64,000 nucleotides of DNA from Halioxenophilus aromaticivorans (GCF_042850945.1 NZ_AP031496.1:4030001-4094000), one strand, 5' to 3'; positions 18,621 to 27,593 are shown, counted from the stretch's first letter. Notes: a model not told the origin generated them from the sequence alone. A program made the numbers and translations.

Positions 18621-19811
18621 CTAGGTTGGTAATCGCAAAACAGCTTTCGCAAGAATATCCCGCTGCACCTCGTTGGCTCCTGCAAAAATTGTCACTGGGC
18701 GAGCCATCATATACTGCCAGTGTAAGTCTGTTAGCGTATCGCCAATGACCGTATCACCCACTACGCCGCCCCACTCCGCCGCCGCTTGAACATTAAACTC
18801 AGTTACCCGTTGCAACAGTTCAGACGCGTACAGTTTTAACATGGAAACCTCAGGCCCAGGCTCACGCCCACTGTCTGAAATTTGATTACAAATACGAGTG
18901 TATAAAAGCTTGTAATCGTGGAGATCAGCACACAATTCGGCATAACGATCACGCGCGCCACAATCAACGTCTAACTCTCGCAACTCGATCAATTGGCGTG
19001 ACAACTCAAGAGCTTTGGATACCAATGCCGGGCTGCCAATCCACACACGCTCGTAGCCCAACAGTGATTTGGCAACACGCCACCCCTGATCAATCTCCCC
19101 CACCAAATTGGTTTTCGGCACCGGTACATCATCAAAAAACACCTCACAGAACTCATCTTCTCCCGCTAAATTATTAATCGGACGAATCGTAATGCCTGGT
19201 GTGTTAAGGTCGATTAAGAGAAAGCTAATGCCCTGCTGTTTTTTCTCAAATTTTCCGGTGCGAACCAACGTGAAAATATGAGTCGCGTCGTTGGCATGGG
19301 TCGTCCAGATTTTTTGCCCGTTAACGACAAAATCATCGCCTTGCAGCACGGCAGAGCAACGTAGGCTGGCCAGGTCAGATCCGGCGTTGGGTTCCGAATA
19401 GCCCTGGCACCAAATGTGTTCGCAATTCAATATTTTTGGCAAGTAAAGCTGTTGTTGTTGTTCATTGCCCAACAAAATCAGCGTCGGCCCCAACTGGGAA
19501 TCACCCAAATCAATAACCCGCGCAACCCCCGCATGTTCCAATTCTTCGTGATAAATTAATTGTTTGCGAAACGATAAACCCATACCGCCAAAATGACGAG
19601 GCCAAGCCGGCGCACGCCAACCGTTATCGTTTAAAATACGCAACCACTGCTTTTGCTCTGGGCCACGTAAACGGCGAAATGGCCGATGAAAATCCTGTCG
19701 CCATTCTCGTGGAAAATTCGCCTGTAAAAATAGTCGCAATTGTTGCCGAAATTCTTCATCGCTTAGCTGATTCCGATCGTCGTGGCGACTCGACCAGTTT
19801 GAGTCAGTCAT
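18621..19811 (-). CDS. Acyl-CoA dehydrogenase, alpha-like subunit
   Basis: 396 residues. It contains PRHFGGMGLSFRKQLIYHEELEHAG, the FAD/acyl segment QGYSEPNAGSDLASLRCSA, IWTTHANDATH and the C-terminal IFAGANEVQRDILAK. Second alpha-type subunit of the run, with its beta partner directly upstream. Its ATG lies inside the end of the 19804 gene (8-nt overlap) with GGAGG 7 nt before it. With the pair 16159/15103 this gives two separate two-subunit dehydrogenases in one operon, presumably for successive or different side-chain lengths. Confidence 0.92.
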   Translation of the reverse strand: MTDSNWSSRHDDRNQLSDEEFRQQLRLFLQANFPREWRQDFHRPFRRLRGPEQKQWLRILNDNGWRAPAWPRHFGGMGLSFRKQLIYHEELEHAGVARVIDLGDSQLGPTLILLGNEQQQQLYLPKILNCEHIWCQGYSEPNAGSDLASLRCSAVLQGDDFVVNGQKIWTTHANDATHIFTLVRTGKFEKKQQGISFLLIDLNTPGITIRPINNLAGEDEFCEVFFDDVPVPKTNLVGEIDQGWRVAKSLLGYERVWIGSPALVSKALELSRQLIELRELDVDCGARDRYAELCADLHDYKLLYTRICNQISDSGREPGPEVSMLKLYASELLQRVTEFNVQAAAEWGGVVGDTVIGDTLTDLHWQYMMARPVTIFAGANEVQRDILAKAVLRLPT

Positions 19812-20925
19812 TGCAGGCCTCCATTAACAGATCACGCTGACCACTACGGGCCAGAAAAAGACGTCGCATGGCCGCTGGGGCACCCAACCAACTGCTGTAT
19901 TGCATCGCGGCTCGCAGGTACAGACCGATAGCACATTCCTCCGTAAAACCCATCGCGCCATGCAACTGCACGGCCGTACGCCCAGTCGTTAGGGCGACAT
20001 CACCGGATCGCGCTTTCGCCGCATACACACAAGCCAAGCTTTCAGGTTGTTTAGCAACACTGACTTCGGCTGCAGCAAACCGCCACACAGCATCGGACAA
20101 TTCCACCCCCACCAGCATGTCGGCACAGCGATGTGAAACGGACTGAAACGCGCTGAGCGTGCGATTAAATTGTGTGCGTTGCGAGACGTAATCGGTGGTG
20201 GCCAATAAGCAGCCGCGAGCAATGCCTGATAATTGCGCCGAAGCGGCTACGCGAGCCCATGCCACCGCACGCATAATAGCCGCATCGGCCACCGCCCCTA
20301 CTAATAAAGGAGGTGCCATTGGAACAGCGCCGTCTAACTGGATATCCGCGTAGTGCCCCTGGGCCGTCGCCAATCGCTGATAACGCACGCCGGCAGCCTC
20401 GACCGCCAAAGCGACAATCACTGTACCTTCGTTACTCTCTGCGGCGACTAAGACAATACCGTCGTCTTCCAAAGCACTTACAAAACGTTTGCGGCCGGTT
20501 ATTGTTGCGCCGTCCCAACGTGTGGCATAGGTGGCACTATCCGCTTCTCCGGCCTGCTCCTGCCAAGCCAAGGTTAGATAGCGGTTTCCGCACACCAGAC
20601 CTTCAGCGAGTTCGAACGCCACAGGCTCGGTTGATTCAGCAAGCACCGCCGAAGGCATGAGTGCACCGGCAATATAGGGTTCAGCAAACAGTTTGCGCCC
20701 AAACACTTCGCACAGTACTGCGGCTGCGTCGACGGACATCCCCATGCCGCTATGGGATTCTGGTAAAGCCACCCCCAACCAACCAAGCTCGGCTATGGCC
20801 GCCCAAAGTTTGCGGTCACGTAGCACCGGCGTACCAATGCGCCCCGTTTGCGAATCGTTGTGTACTTGGGCCGATAGAAAATCCTCTGCGCTGTCACGCA
20901 ACATACTGAAAATTTCGTCACTCAT
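19804..20925 (-). CDS. Acyl-CoA dehydrogenase, beta-like subunit
   Basis: 373 residues. N-terminal part ELGWLGVALPESHSGMGMSVDA; C-terminal domain with YVSQRTQFNRTLSAFQSVSHR and VQLHGAMGFTEECAIGLYLR. Like the product of 15103 it resembles the non-catalytic half of a heterotetrameric acyl-CoA dehydrogenase. Overlaps the alpha gene by 8 nt and starts 9 nt after the SDR stop. Confidence 0.9.
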   Translation of the reverse strand: MSDEIFSMLRDSAEDFLSAQVHNDSQTGRIGTPVLRDRKLWAAIAELGWLGVALPESHSGMGMSVDAAAVLCEVFGRKLFAEPYIAGALMPSAVLAESTEPVAFELAEGLVCGNRYLTLAWQEQAGEADSATYATRWDGATITGRKRFVSALEDDGIVLVAAESNEGTVIVALAVEAAGVRYQRLATAQGHYADIQLDGAVPMAPPLLVGAVADAAIMRAVAWARVAASAQLSGIARGCLLATTDYVSQRTQFNRTLSAFQSVSHRCADMLVGVELSDAVWRFAAAEVSVAKQPESLACVYAAKARSGDVALTTGRTAVQLHGAMGFTEECAIGLYLRAAMQYSSWLGAPAAMRRLFLARSGQRDLLMEACND

Positions 20926-20934
20926 GTCAAACGC

Positions 20935-21708
20935 TCACACTGCGATCGTGAAACCACCGTTGACAGATAACACCTGCCCGGTGATGTAAGAAGCCCCTTC
21001 CGAAAGCATAAAACAAACAGGAACCGCCACTTCTTCGGGTGACGACCAACGCCCCATGGGGATCTGTGCTTTGTAATTTTCCGCAAATCGCTCGTCGGTG
21101 CGAACCGTTTCAGTCATCGGTGTTTCTACTACACCAAAGCAAACGGCATTGGAGCGAATACCAAACCGCGCCCACTCTCTGGCAGCCGTCATCGTCATAC
21201 CAAATAGCGCAGACTTAGCGGAGGCATAGTTAATTTGACCCATACTGCCTCGACGCCCGGCATCAGAAGAAATATTAACGATTGCCCCCGGGTTTTTATC
21301 GCCGTCTTTCGCACGTGCGAGCATGTGCCGCCCTACCGCCTGAATAAAATACATTGGGCCACTGACGTTAACATCCATCACCAGACTCCACTGAGCCTGG
21401 GTCATTTTGTCGATCATCGCCGGTCGAGTAACGCCGGCATTGTTGACCAACCCGTGAATCGCACCAAAGGATTCAACCCCTTGCGCTACCGCAGCTGTGG
21501 CGAATTCTGGGTCGGTTACATTCCCCACAACGGGTAAAAATTGATTGCCCAATTCAGCGGCTGCCGCTTCTAGCGTGTCACGGTTAAGGTCTACAGCCAC
21601 GACAGCAGCGCCCTGCGATAGAGCCGTTTTACTGATTGCCAAACCGATACCCTGGCCGGCTCCAGTGATTAAAATGGTTTTACCTTCTAAGGACATGGGG
21701 TTATTCAT
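20935..21708 (-). CDS. Short-chain dehydrogenase/reductase (SDR)
   Basis: 257 residues, classical SDR. Nucleotide-binding GAGQGIGLA is near 16-24, followed by NNAGVTRP, catalytic Ser in VNISSDAG, and Tyr/Lys in INYASAKSA. The ATG at 21708 was chosen over the GTG at 21714 because AGGAG lies 5 nt upstream. It probably oxidises a 3-hydroxyacyl-CoA or ring hydroxyl in the route served by this operon. Second gene of the run after DUF35. Confidence 0.93.
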   Translation of the reverse strand: MNNPMSLEGKTILITGAGQGIGLAISKTALSQGAAVVAVDLNRDTLEAAAAELGNQFLPVVGNVTDPEFATAAVAQGVESFGAIHGLVNNAGVTRPAMIDKMTQAQWSLVMDVNVSGPMYFIQAVGRHMLARAKDGDKNPGAIVNISSDAGRRGSMGQINYASAKSALFGMTMTAAREWARFGIRSNAVCFGVVETPMTETVRTDERFAENYKAQIPMGRWSSPEEVAVPVCFMLSEGASYITGQVLSVNGGFTIAV

Positions 21709-21814
21709 AATCACTCCTGCAAGAAACTCGCCGCCCGATCACCTTAGCAGGCTCGACAGCTGATAGTATGTTAGCCGTAATGTATTAAGGTGCTCGTGCA
21801 CGCAGCCTACGTTG

Positions 21815-22189
21815 TCAGATATCGAGCGGATCAAAAACGATGTGCAAACCCACTTCGGAATCGTCTGCAATTCTGGCCTTAACCGGCATCCCAATGACGA
21901 CCTTGTCTGGCTCAATCCCTTCAACACGGCTCATCATTCGCGGCCCTTCTTTAAGATCAATCAGCGCAACGTTATAGTCTGTCTTGGGTGGCTTACAACG
22001 CACTACGGTAGTGGAATAAACAGTACCAAGCCCACTGGCTTCCACCCACTCAAGATCATCCACTCCTGTACCAGGAGCAATCACTCTGGGATAGAAAACA
22101 TAACGCTTACTGCTGGCGCTGCACTGAATCATAAAACGCTGCTGTTCGAGAAATTGTTTGAACTCAACATCGGGATGGATAGCTGGCAT
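21815..22189 (-). CDS. DUF35 (OB-fold) protein with degenerate zinc ribbon
   Basis: 124 residues. The C-terminal OB-fold core of the ChsH2/DUF35 family is visible (VEASGLGTVYSTTVVR, NVALIDLKEGPRMMSRVEG, GMPVKARI). The N-terminal rubredoxin-like zinc ribbon normally has four cysteines in two pairs; here only the first remains (IQCSASSKRYVFYPRV), so it probably binds no zinc. Family members assist thiolase-fold aldolases or thiolases by presenting the CoA substrate. First gene of the eight-gene run. AGGAG lies 7 nt before the ATG. The Cys-less thiolase-like protein at 2751 is a possible partner. Confidence 0.85.
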   Translation of the reverse strand: MPAIHPDVEFKQFLEQQRFMIQCSASSKRYVFYPRVIAPGTGVDDLEWVEASGLGTVYSTTVVRCKPPKTDYNVALIDLKEGPRMMSRVEGIEPDKVVIGMPVKARIADDSEVGLHIVFDPLDI

Positions 22190-22245
22190 GGTGTACTCCT
22201 GACGAAAAATACTGTTGCTTATTGGGAGCGCTAGCCCACACCAAT

Positions 22246-22264
22246 AACTAACATTTTGTTAGTT
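22246..22264. promoter_or_regulatory. Putative operator, perfect copy of AACTAAC-N5-GTTAGTT
   Basis: AACTAACATTTTGTTAGTT has perfect 7-bp arms, or 8-bp arms with a 3-nt centre. It is 57 nt upstream of the DUF35 start at 22189, where it would regulate the eight-gene run to 13810. The right arm and its flank, TGTTAGTTTATTTG, are identical to those at 24995. Confidence 0.65.
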
Positions 22265-22415
22265 TATTTGGGCACACCTATCGCGTCAAGCCGCAAAGCC
22301 AACCTGAATGGCCCCGCCACCTTATCGAACTCGGTAGATTGAATAATTATCCCTGCAACGAAAATAGCCCGTGACCAGCAAGGCACAGGCTAAATAACAA
22401 CGCTAAACGAGACGT

Positions 22416-23489
22416 CTATTCTGCTGCGGCCGTTAACGGAATCGCCGTCCAGCCATGCTCGACATAAGAGCGCATATCTTGCAAAGGAATCACTCGGCCA
22501 TCAGCCAGCTTCATAGAGCCTTCGCTGTGCGAGTGCAGGCCGTAATGCATAGTCGCCCCCGATTTGGTGAGGTAGCTGTAGTAGGTACGCGAAGCCGCCT
22601 CAATATCCATATCAATATCACCGTTAGCGTGCTTCATCGAAAAATGCCATTTAATCGGGACTCGAAGCCGAGTTTGCGGATCAACCCAGTATTCCAATTC
22701 GTCCATTTTTATATCGGCCTGGCCATTATTCATAAAAGAGACATCTTCGCCGTCCACCGTTACGTGCGCGTAGCTTTTGTTCATTTGCGGATAAGAGTAA
22801 ATGAAAATTCTTACACGCTCGCTGGCCCACCATACCCAATAGTAGGTTTCGCCACGCAACACTCCGGCCAAGTCAAACGCTGGTTGGGTAAACTTTTCCT
22901 GACAACCGAACGACTTATCTTTGCGCAGCGTATACGTTTTACCTTCGTACTTAATCGTACCTTCAGCACACAAAGGATGCTCAAAGCCGGCAATATTGTT
23001 CGCCTCCAGTTTATCGTATGGGCCCTTATGATAGGCCGCTTCACCAATTCCGGTGAGCAAAAGGTCGAACTCTATACCCATGTGCTCACCCTTAATCTGC
23101 CAGTACGGAGGCCGACAGATATGCTGACGATTACCCAACGTCCAGGTTACGGCCTCATCGGTTTTCTCAATTTTGGCGGGGGTCCAATCATCGGTTGCCC
23201 AGGTTCGATTGCCCACAAACGGCGTATCGTTCATGCCCTTGGGTAAATCGTGGGGTGCGATTAATAACGTCGTTTGGCCTTTAAACGCGTCGTCCACTTG
23301 CCAGGGGCCATCTTTGCCACCGCCAACGCGCATGATGCAAGATACAAAAGAGACTTCATCCCCCTCCTCGGTCTCCCCCATAATCATAAAGCCGTTGTTT
23401 TCCAAATACGCCATTCCCTTAGGTAGCTTTTCACTAAAGCTCAGTTGCTCGTCCAAAGTCACGTTAGTTATTGGGGTTATTTCTGACAC
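22416..23489 (-). CDS. Lipocalin-like protein (CrtC/AttH-type), paralogue of 27942-28994
   Basis: 357 residues, no signal peptide, no membrane segment. Rich in Trp, Tyr and beta-type patterns; blocks such as WTLGNRQHICRPPYWQIKG and EHMGIEFDLLLTG are shared in form with the protein at 27942. The fold resembles the two-lipocalin-domain group with hydroxyneurosporene synthase (CrtC) and AttH, which bind or hydrate isoprenoids; this assignment is from memory of patterns and not certain. Start is GTG with GGAG 8 nt upstream. It follows the amidohydrolase after a hairpin and probably belongs to that transcript. Function unknown; binding of a hydrophobic pathway substrate is possible. Confidence 0.75.
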   Translation of the reverse strand: MSEITPITNVTLDEQLSFSEKLPKGMAYLENNGFMIMGETEEGDEVSFVSCIMRVGGGKDGPWQVDDAFKGQTTLLIAPHDLPKGMNDTPFVGNRTWATDDWTPAKIEKTDEAVTWTLGNRQHICRPPYWQIKGEHMGIEFDLLLTGIGEAAYHKGPYDKLEANNIAGFEHPLCAEGTIKYEGKTYTLRKDKSFGCQEKFTQPAFDLAGVLRGETYYWVWWASERVRIFIYSYPQMNKSYAHVTVDGEDVSFMNNGQADIKMDELEYWVDPQTRLRVPIKWHFSMKHANGDIDMDIEAASRTYYSYLTKSGATMHYGLHSHSEGSMKLADGRVIPLQDMRSYVEHGWTAIPLTAAAE

Positions 23490-23536
23490 AATTAATTCTC
23501 CACACCATTTGGTTGTTATAGATTATTCAAAAGGAA

Positions 23537-23558
23537 AGCCCACGACTTTTCGTGGGCT
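23537..23558 (-). terminator. Intrinsic terminator or attenuator after the amidohydrolase gene
   Basis: Perfect 9-bp arms AGCCCACGA / TCGTGGGCT with a 4-nt loop, followed on the minus strand by TTTCCTTTT. It lies 14 nt after the stop of 23572-24882 and 48 nt before the next gene of the same strand, so it may set the ratio of the two products. Confidence 0.7.
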
Positions 23559-23571
23559 CAGTGGGTCGAAA

Positions 23572-24882
23572 TTAGTCTTTGCTGGCTACCGTATGTAGAC
23601 CGGCAAGCTGTTGTAATATGTCGCCGAAAGTAACAACACCGTCGTGCTGAGAAGGCGGAATACCCGCTGCTTTTGACGTATCGGTATAGCCTAGGTACAC
23701 GTGTTCGGCTTTGGCTCGCAACGCCCCAACCGTCGCATCGGCTTTTTCGATGTGCAAAAACGGGTCGAAGCTGTAGGCACGCATAGCGTTTAGGTGGGTG
23801 ATTTTGTTAACCTCTTGCGCCGATATGGTCTTCATACTTTCCCACAATAACTCGGGCGATTTTGGCCAAGTGGAATCTGAATGAGGGTAATCACATTCCC
23901 ACATCATGGTGTCAATACCAATGTCGTCACGTAATTTAACCGCCACCGGGTCTTCAATAAAACAGTTAAAGCAGTGTTTACGAAATACTTCGCTGGGCTT
24001 TAAGCCACCAAAGTTTTGATTGGTCCACACGTGATGGGCGTTAACAAAATCCGCTCGCTCCATAAAATGCGGTATCCAACCCGATCCGCCTTCAGATAAC
24101 GAAAAACGAATGTCCGGGTATTTCCGCAAAATGGGCGAGAACGTTAGATCGCTGGCGGTTGAGTACAACGAGACTGGCATATTGGTCATAAACACATCCA
24201 CCGGCGAATCCATAGAAGGAACAGCACCAGAAGGATCTGCGATGTGCATGCAGATATTAACGTTGTTATCGGCGCACGCCTTCCACAGCGGATCCCATTT
24301 TTCGCTTTGAATACTGGGTTGGCCCGTCATAGATGGATTGGGGGGAAAGGTAATAGCGTGGCACCCCAGCTTGGCAATACGCTTTACTTCTTCTGCGGCC
24401 AATACAGGGTCCCAAGTGGGCACAATACCCAGTGGTATAAACCGGCCAGGAGCAGCACCACACCATTCCAGTATATGCCAGTCATTCCATGTTTGAACAA
24501 TCGCATACGCTAACGCTTTGTCTTTCACTTTTTCCAAATTCTGACCACACACACCCGGTACCGATGGAAAATTCAAGCTAGCCAAAATACCATTTGCATT
24601 CATGTCGTCTACGCGGGCCTGTACATTGTATGTTCCCTTACGCAGTTGCTCATAACTGGTGGGTTCCATACCGTATTCTTCCGGACGGCGGCCAGCAACC
24701 GCATTTAACGCCATGTTTGGAAAGCTGATGTCTTCTACTTTCCACAAGTCCTCACCCTGCGTGCCTTTAACAATCTTTGGCATCTGGTCTTTGTATTTGT
24801 CCGGCGCGTGTTTCTCAAATGCATCAGCTGGTTCGACTACGTGGTCGTCCACGCTGATAAGGATCATATCTTCCATCTTCAT
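23572..24882 (-). CDS. Amidohydrolase-2 (ACMSD-like) metal-dependent hydrolase/decarboxylase
   Basis: 436 residues. Pattern of amidohydrolase family 2: N-terminal ISVDDHVVEP (the usual HxH is DDH here), ICMHIADPS, FSLSEGGSGWIPHFMERAD and the metal-site block MWECDYPHSDSTWP. Relatives include ACMSD, gamma-resorcylate decarboxylase and many genes found in steroid and terpenoid clusters. May decarboxylate or hydrolyse a ring product. Divergent from the ligase gene at 25042 with a palindromic operator between them. Confidence 0.9.
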   Translation of the reverse strand: MKMEDMILISVDDHVVEPADAFEKHAPDKYKDQMPKIVKGTQGEDLWKVEDISFPNMALNAVAGRRPEEYGMEPTSYEQLRKGTYNVQARVDDMNANGILASLNFPSVPGVCGQNLEKVKDKALAYAIVQTWNDWHILEWCGAAPGRFIPLGIVPTWDPVLAAEEVKRIAKLGCHAITFPPNPSMTGQPSIQSEKWDPLWKACADNNVNICMHIADPSGAVPSMDSPVDVFMTNMPVSLYSTASDLTFSPILRKYPDIRFSLSEGGSGWIPHFMERADFVNAHHVWTNQNFGGLKPSEVFRKHCFNCFIEDPVAVKLRDDIGIDTMMWECDYPHSDSTWPKSPELLWESMKTISAQEVNKITHLNAMRAYSFDPFLHIEKADATVGALRAKAEHVYLGYTDTSKAAGIPPSQHDGVVTFGDILQQLAGLHTVASKD

Positions 24883-24983
24883 AGCTTTTGCACCTCGTGG
24901 GCTGGCTTTATCATTATAATCATTATGCTCCCCCGTCCCTCAGCGCTACTATCCAATAGGTTGAGAAAACAGGTTTACACCAA

Positions 24984-25002
24984 AAGTGACGATGTGTTAG
25001 TT
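24984..25002. promoter_or_regulatory. Putative operator, copy 3 of AACTAAC-N5-GTTAGTT
   Basis: AAGTGAC-GATGT-GTTAGTT matches the consensus in 12 of 14 arm positions. It is 39 nt upstream of the ligase ATG at 25042 and about 100 nt upstream of the amidohydrolase start at 24882. Confidence 0.6.
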
Positions 25003-25041
25003 TATTTGCCAAAAGTTACATCGTCAAGAGTGGATAACAAG

Positions 25042-26673
25042 ATGCCTAACAATAGCCCGGCAAAACGCTGGAATAACGACCAGCAAACAACCATCAACGA
25101 TTTGTTACGCCACGAAGTAACACAACGGCCAGACAGCCCATTCTTAGATTTTTTAGGGGAGTCTTACACGGTTGGAGAAATCGATCGCCAAGCCTGCGCC
25201 CTAGCAAACGGTCTAGCTTTGCTTGGTATTGTCAAAGGTATGACCGTCGCAACCTTACTCGATAACAGCGCCGAAGCCATATTTATTTGGTTGGCGATCA
25301 ACAAACTGGGCGCTGTCAGCGTGCCGATCAATACCGCCTATAAAGGCGAATATCTTCGACACCAACTGGGTGACTCCGGCGCACGCATTATCATTGCTGA
25401 GAGCGACTACGCCGAAAGAGTTACTCAAATTACTGATACCTTGTCAGAAATGGACACGCTTATATACCGAGGTAAAGCACCCAACCTCGATAAAACGTTC
25501 GAGAAATCACTTCTTAGTTGGGAACAACTGAAAAGCGACAACTGCTCAGACCCGATGGTTGACGTCAAACCTGGCGACTTATCCATGCTGATATACACCG
25601 GGGGTACTACCGGACCATCAAAGGGCTGTATGGTCAGCCACAACTATGCCTGCAACTTAGCTCGAATGATCAGTGAAGGTACCGGCCGCACAGCGCAAAC
25701 AGTGAGCTGGACAGCGCTGCCACTGTTTCACCTAAACGCGGTAGTAAATGTGTTGTGCGATTTAAAAGCCGGCGGTCGCATGGCGCTCTACCCCCGCTTC
25801 TCTGTGTCAAACTTTTGGCCTGAAATCGAACGCACTGGCGCAAACTACGCAACTCTACTTGGTTCAATGTTTCCCATGCTGATTACCGCTCCTGAGCACG
25901 ACGCCATGCAGCGCTGCTACGGCCAGCTAAAAATTGTTGGCGGCGCGCCCTTTCCCGCAAAATTACAAGAAGCTTGGTTAGCCCGCTTTGGCGGTGAACA
26001 TATGGTGTGCCCAGGCTTCGGGCTCACCGAGTGTTCTCTCGTCACATCGATACCATACGATGTACCTGCCAAGCCCGACAGCTCCGGTTTGCGTAACGAC
26101 AGTTTTGACGTACGCATTGTTGATGATAAGGGTGAGGAAGTACCTGACGGCTCACCGGGCGAGGTAATCGTACGACCACTACGCCCCAACGTTATGTTCA
26201 AAGGCTACTGGCGGCGCCCAGAAGACACCATGAAAGTTTTGGAAAACCTGTGGTTTCATACTGGGGATATCGGTAAATTCGACGGAGACGGATATTTCTA
26301 TTTTGTTGATCGCAAAAAAGATTACTTACGGCGCCGCGGTGAAAACATTTCCAGTTTTGAGGTCGAGTCTTCTTTCCGTCGCCACCCTGCCATTGAAGAT
26401 GTCGCGGCCCACGCCGTCATATCCGACCTGGGCGAAGACGACTTAAAAGTCGCCGTTGTATTGCGCGCAGGCACAACCTTAAGTGAAAAAGAGCTGTGTT
26501 TATGGTCCGCTGAACATTTGCCCTATTTTGCCGTTCCCCGCTATATCGAATTGCGCCAACAGTTGCCCCGAAACCCGGTCGGCCGAGTATTGAAATACAA
26601 GCTACGGGAAGAAGGTGTTACACCCAACACGTGGGATCGTGAAAAATCGGATATCAACCTGAGAAAACGCTAG
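25042..26673 (+). CDS. AMP-forming acyl-CoA ligase (CaiC-like)
   Basis: 543 residues from the ATG at 25042. The open frame extends further upstream, but that part would overlap the divergent amidohydrolase gene and the operator. The N-terminus also aligns with the paralogue at 44810-46441, which has exactly the same length. P-loop LIYTGGTTGPSKGC; hinge FYFVDRKKDYLRRRGENIS; near the C-terminus PVGRVLKYKLREEG, where the usual catalytic Lys of the GK motif is Arg and a Lys follows three residues later. Activates a carboxylic acid to its CoA ester. Precedes a crotonase gene by 70 nt. Confidence 0.92.
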   Translation: MPNNSPAKRWNNDQQTTINDLLRHEVTQRPDSPFLDFLGESYTVGEIDRQACALANGLALLGIVKGMTVATLLDNSAEAIFIWLAINKLGAVSVPINTAYKGEYLRHQLGDSGARIIIAESDYAERVTQITDTLSEMDTLIYRGKAPNLDKTFEKSLLSWEQLKSDNCSDPMVDVKPGDLSMLIYTGGTTGPSKGCMVSHNYACNLARMISEGTGRTAQTVSWTALPLFHLNAVVNVLCDLKAGGRMALYPRFSVSNFWPEIERTGANYATLLGSMFPMLITAPEHDAMQRCYGQLKIVGGAPFPAKLQEAWLARFGGEHMVCPGFGLTECSLVTSIPYDVPAKPDSSGLRNDSFDVRIVDDKGEEVPDGSPGEVIVRPLRPNVMFKGYWRRPEDTMKVLENLWFHTGDIGKFDGDGYFYFVDRKKDYLRRRGENISSFEVESSFRRHPAIEDVAAHAVISDLGEDDLKVAVVLRAGTTLSEKELCLWSAEHLPYFAVPRYIELRQQLPRNPVGRVLKYKLREEGVTPNTWDREKSDINLRKR

Positions 26674-26743
26674 TAATAAACGCGCTTTTTTAACGCACGA
26701 TAGACTCGGCCATAGAACCACACCTAACAATAAAGGATTACCC

Positions 26744-27502
26744 ATGAGCAACGATATCTTAATAGACGTCGACAACGGCATAATGGTGATAACCATCAAC
26801 CGTCCAAGCGCCCGCAACGCCATCAACAGTGCAGTAGGCAAAGGCATCAATAATGCGCTGAAAGAGCTGGATGAAGACAACACCCTTCGCACCGCGGTGA
26901 TCACCGGTGCCGGTGGCGGTTTTTGTTCAGGCATGGATCTAAAAGCCTTTGCCAGTGGCGACATTTTTGACCCCGAAGATTTCGCATGGATGACAAACAA
27001 ACCACCCTCAAAACCGACCATTGCAGCGATAGAAGGCTTCGCGGTAGCCGGTGGCCTGGAAATCGCCATTAGCTGTGACTTAATCGTCGCCTCAGAAGCG
27101 GCAAAAATCGGCATTCCTGAAGTCAAACGAGGACTGGTAGCCGCCGGCGGAGCCTTAACCAAACTCCCAATTCAAGCCCCCGCTCGAATTGCGATGGAAA
27201 TGGCGCTAATAGGCGAGAATTTAAGTACAGAACGTATGCTGCAATTGGGTATTATTAATCGCTGCGTACCACCCGGTACGGCCTTGGAAACCGCGCTGGG
27301 AATGGCACGTCAAATCAGTCGTAACAGTCCGTTAGGCGTGATGGCCAGTAAAAAGATTTTATTGGAAAGCCCCCATTGGTCAAAAGACGAAATCGATAGC
27401 CGACAAAAAACCATCACGGATCGGGTATTCGCCTCTAAAGATGCCATCGAAGGTGCTACCGCCTACGCGCAAAAAAGACAACCTGTGTGGGCAGGTGAAT
27501 AG
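26744..27502 (+). CDS. Enoyl-CoA hydratase
   Basis: 252 residues. Both classical catalytic glutamates are present (GGLEIAISCD about 105-114 and IGIPEVKRG about 127-135), as are the oxyanion segments GFCSGMDLKAF and EGFAVAGG. A true enoyl-CoA hydratase activity is therefore likely. AAGGA lies 7 nt before the ATG. It forms a plus-strand pair with the ligase at 25042. Confidence 0.94.
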   Translation: MSNDILIDVDNGIMVITINRPSARNAINSAVGKGINNALKELDEDNTLRTAVITGAGGGFCSGMDLKAFASGDIFDPEDFAWMTNKPPSKPTIAAIEGFAVAGGLEIAISCDLIVASEAAKIGIPEVKRGLVAAGGALTKLPIQAPARIAMEMALIGENLSTERMLQLGIINRCVPPGTALETALGMARQISRNSPLGVMASKKILLESPHWSKDEIDSRQKTITDRVFASKDAIEGATAYAQKRQPVWAGE

Positions 27503-27593
27503 CACCGCTGCATCCTATGGTTACAGTGAACTGTTAAACGAAACTCTCGCACGTCTAATAATTTCCCACCGATAGCGATACCCTGAAACGCTC

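Noticed and set aside
24808..25041. N-terminal extension of the ligase at 25042
   Set aside because: It would overlap the divergent amidohydrolase and cover the operator; the paralogue of equal length supports the ATG at 25042.
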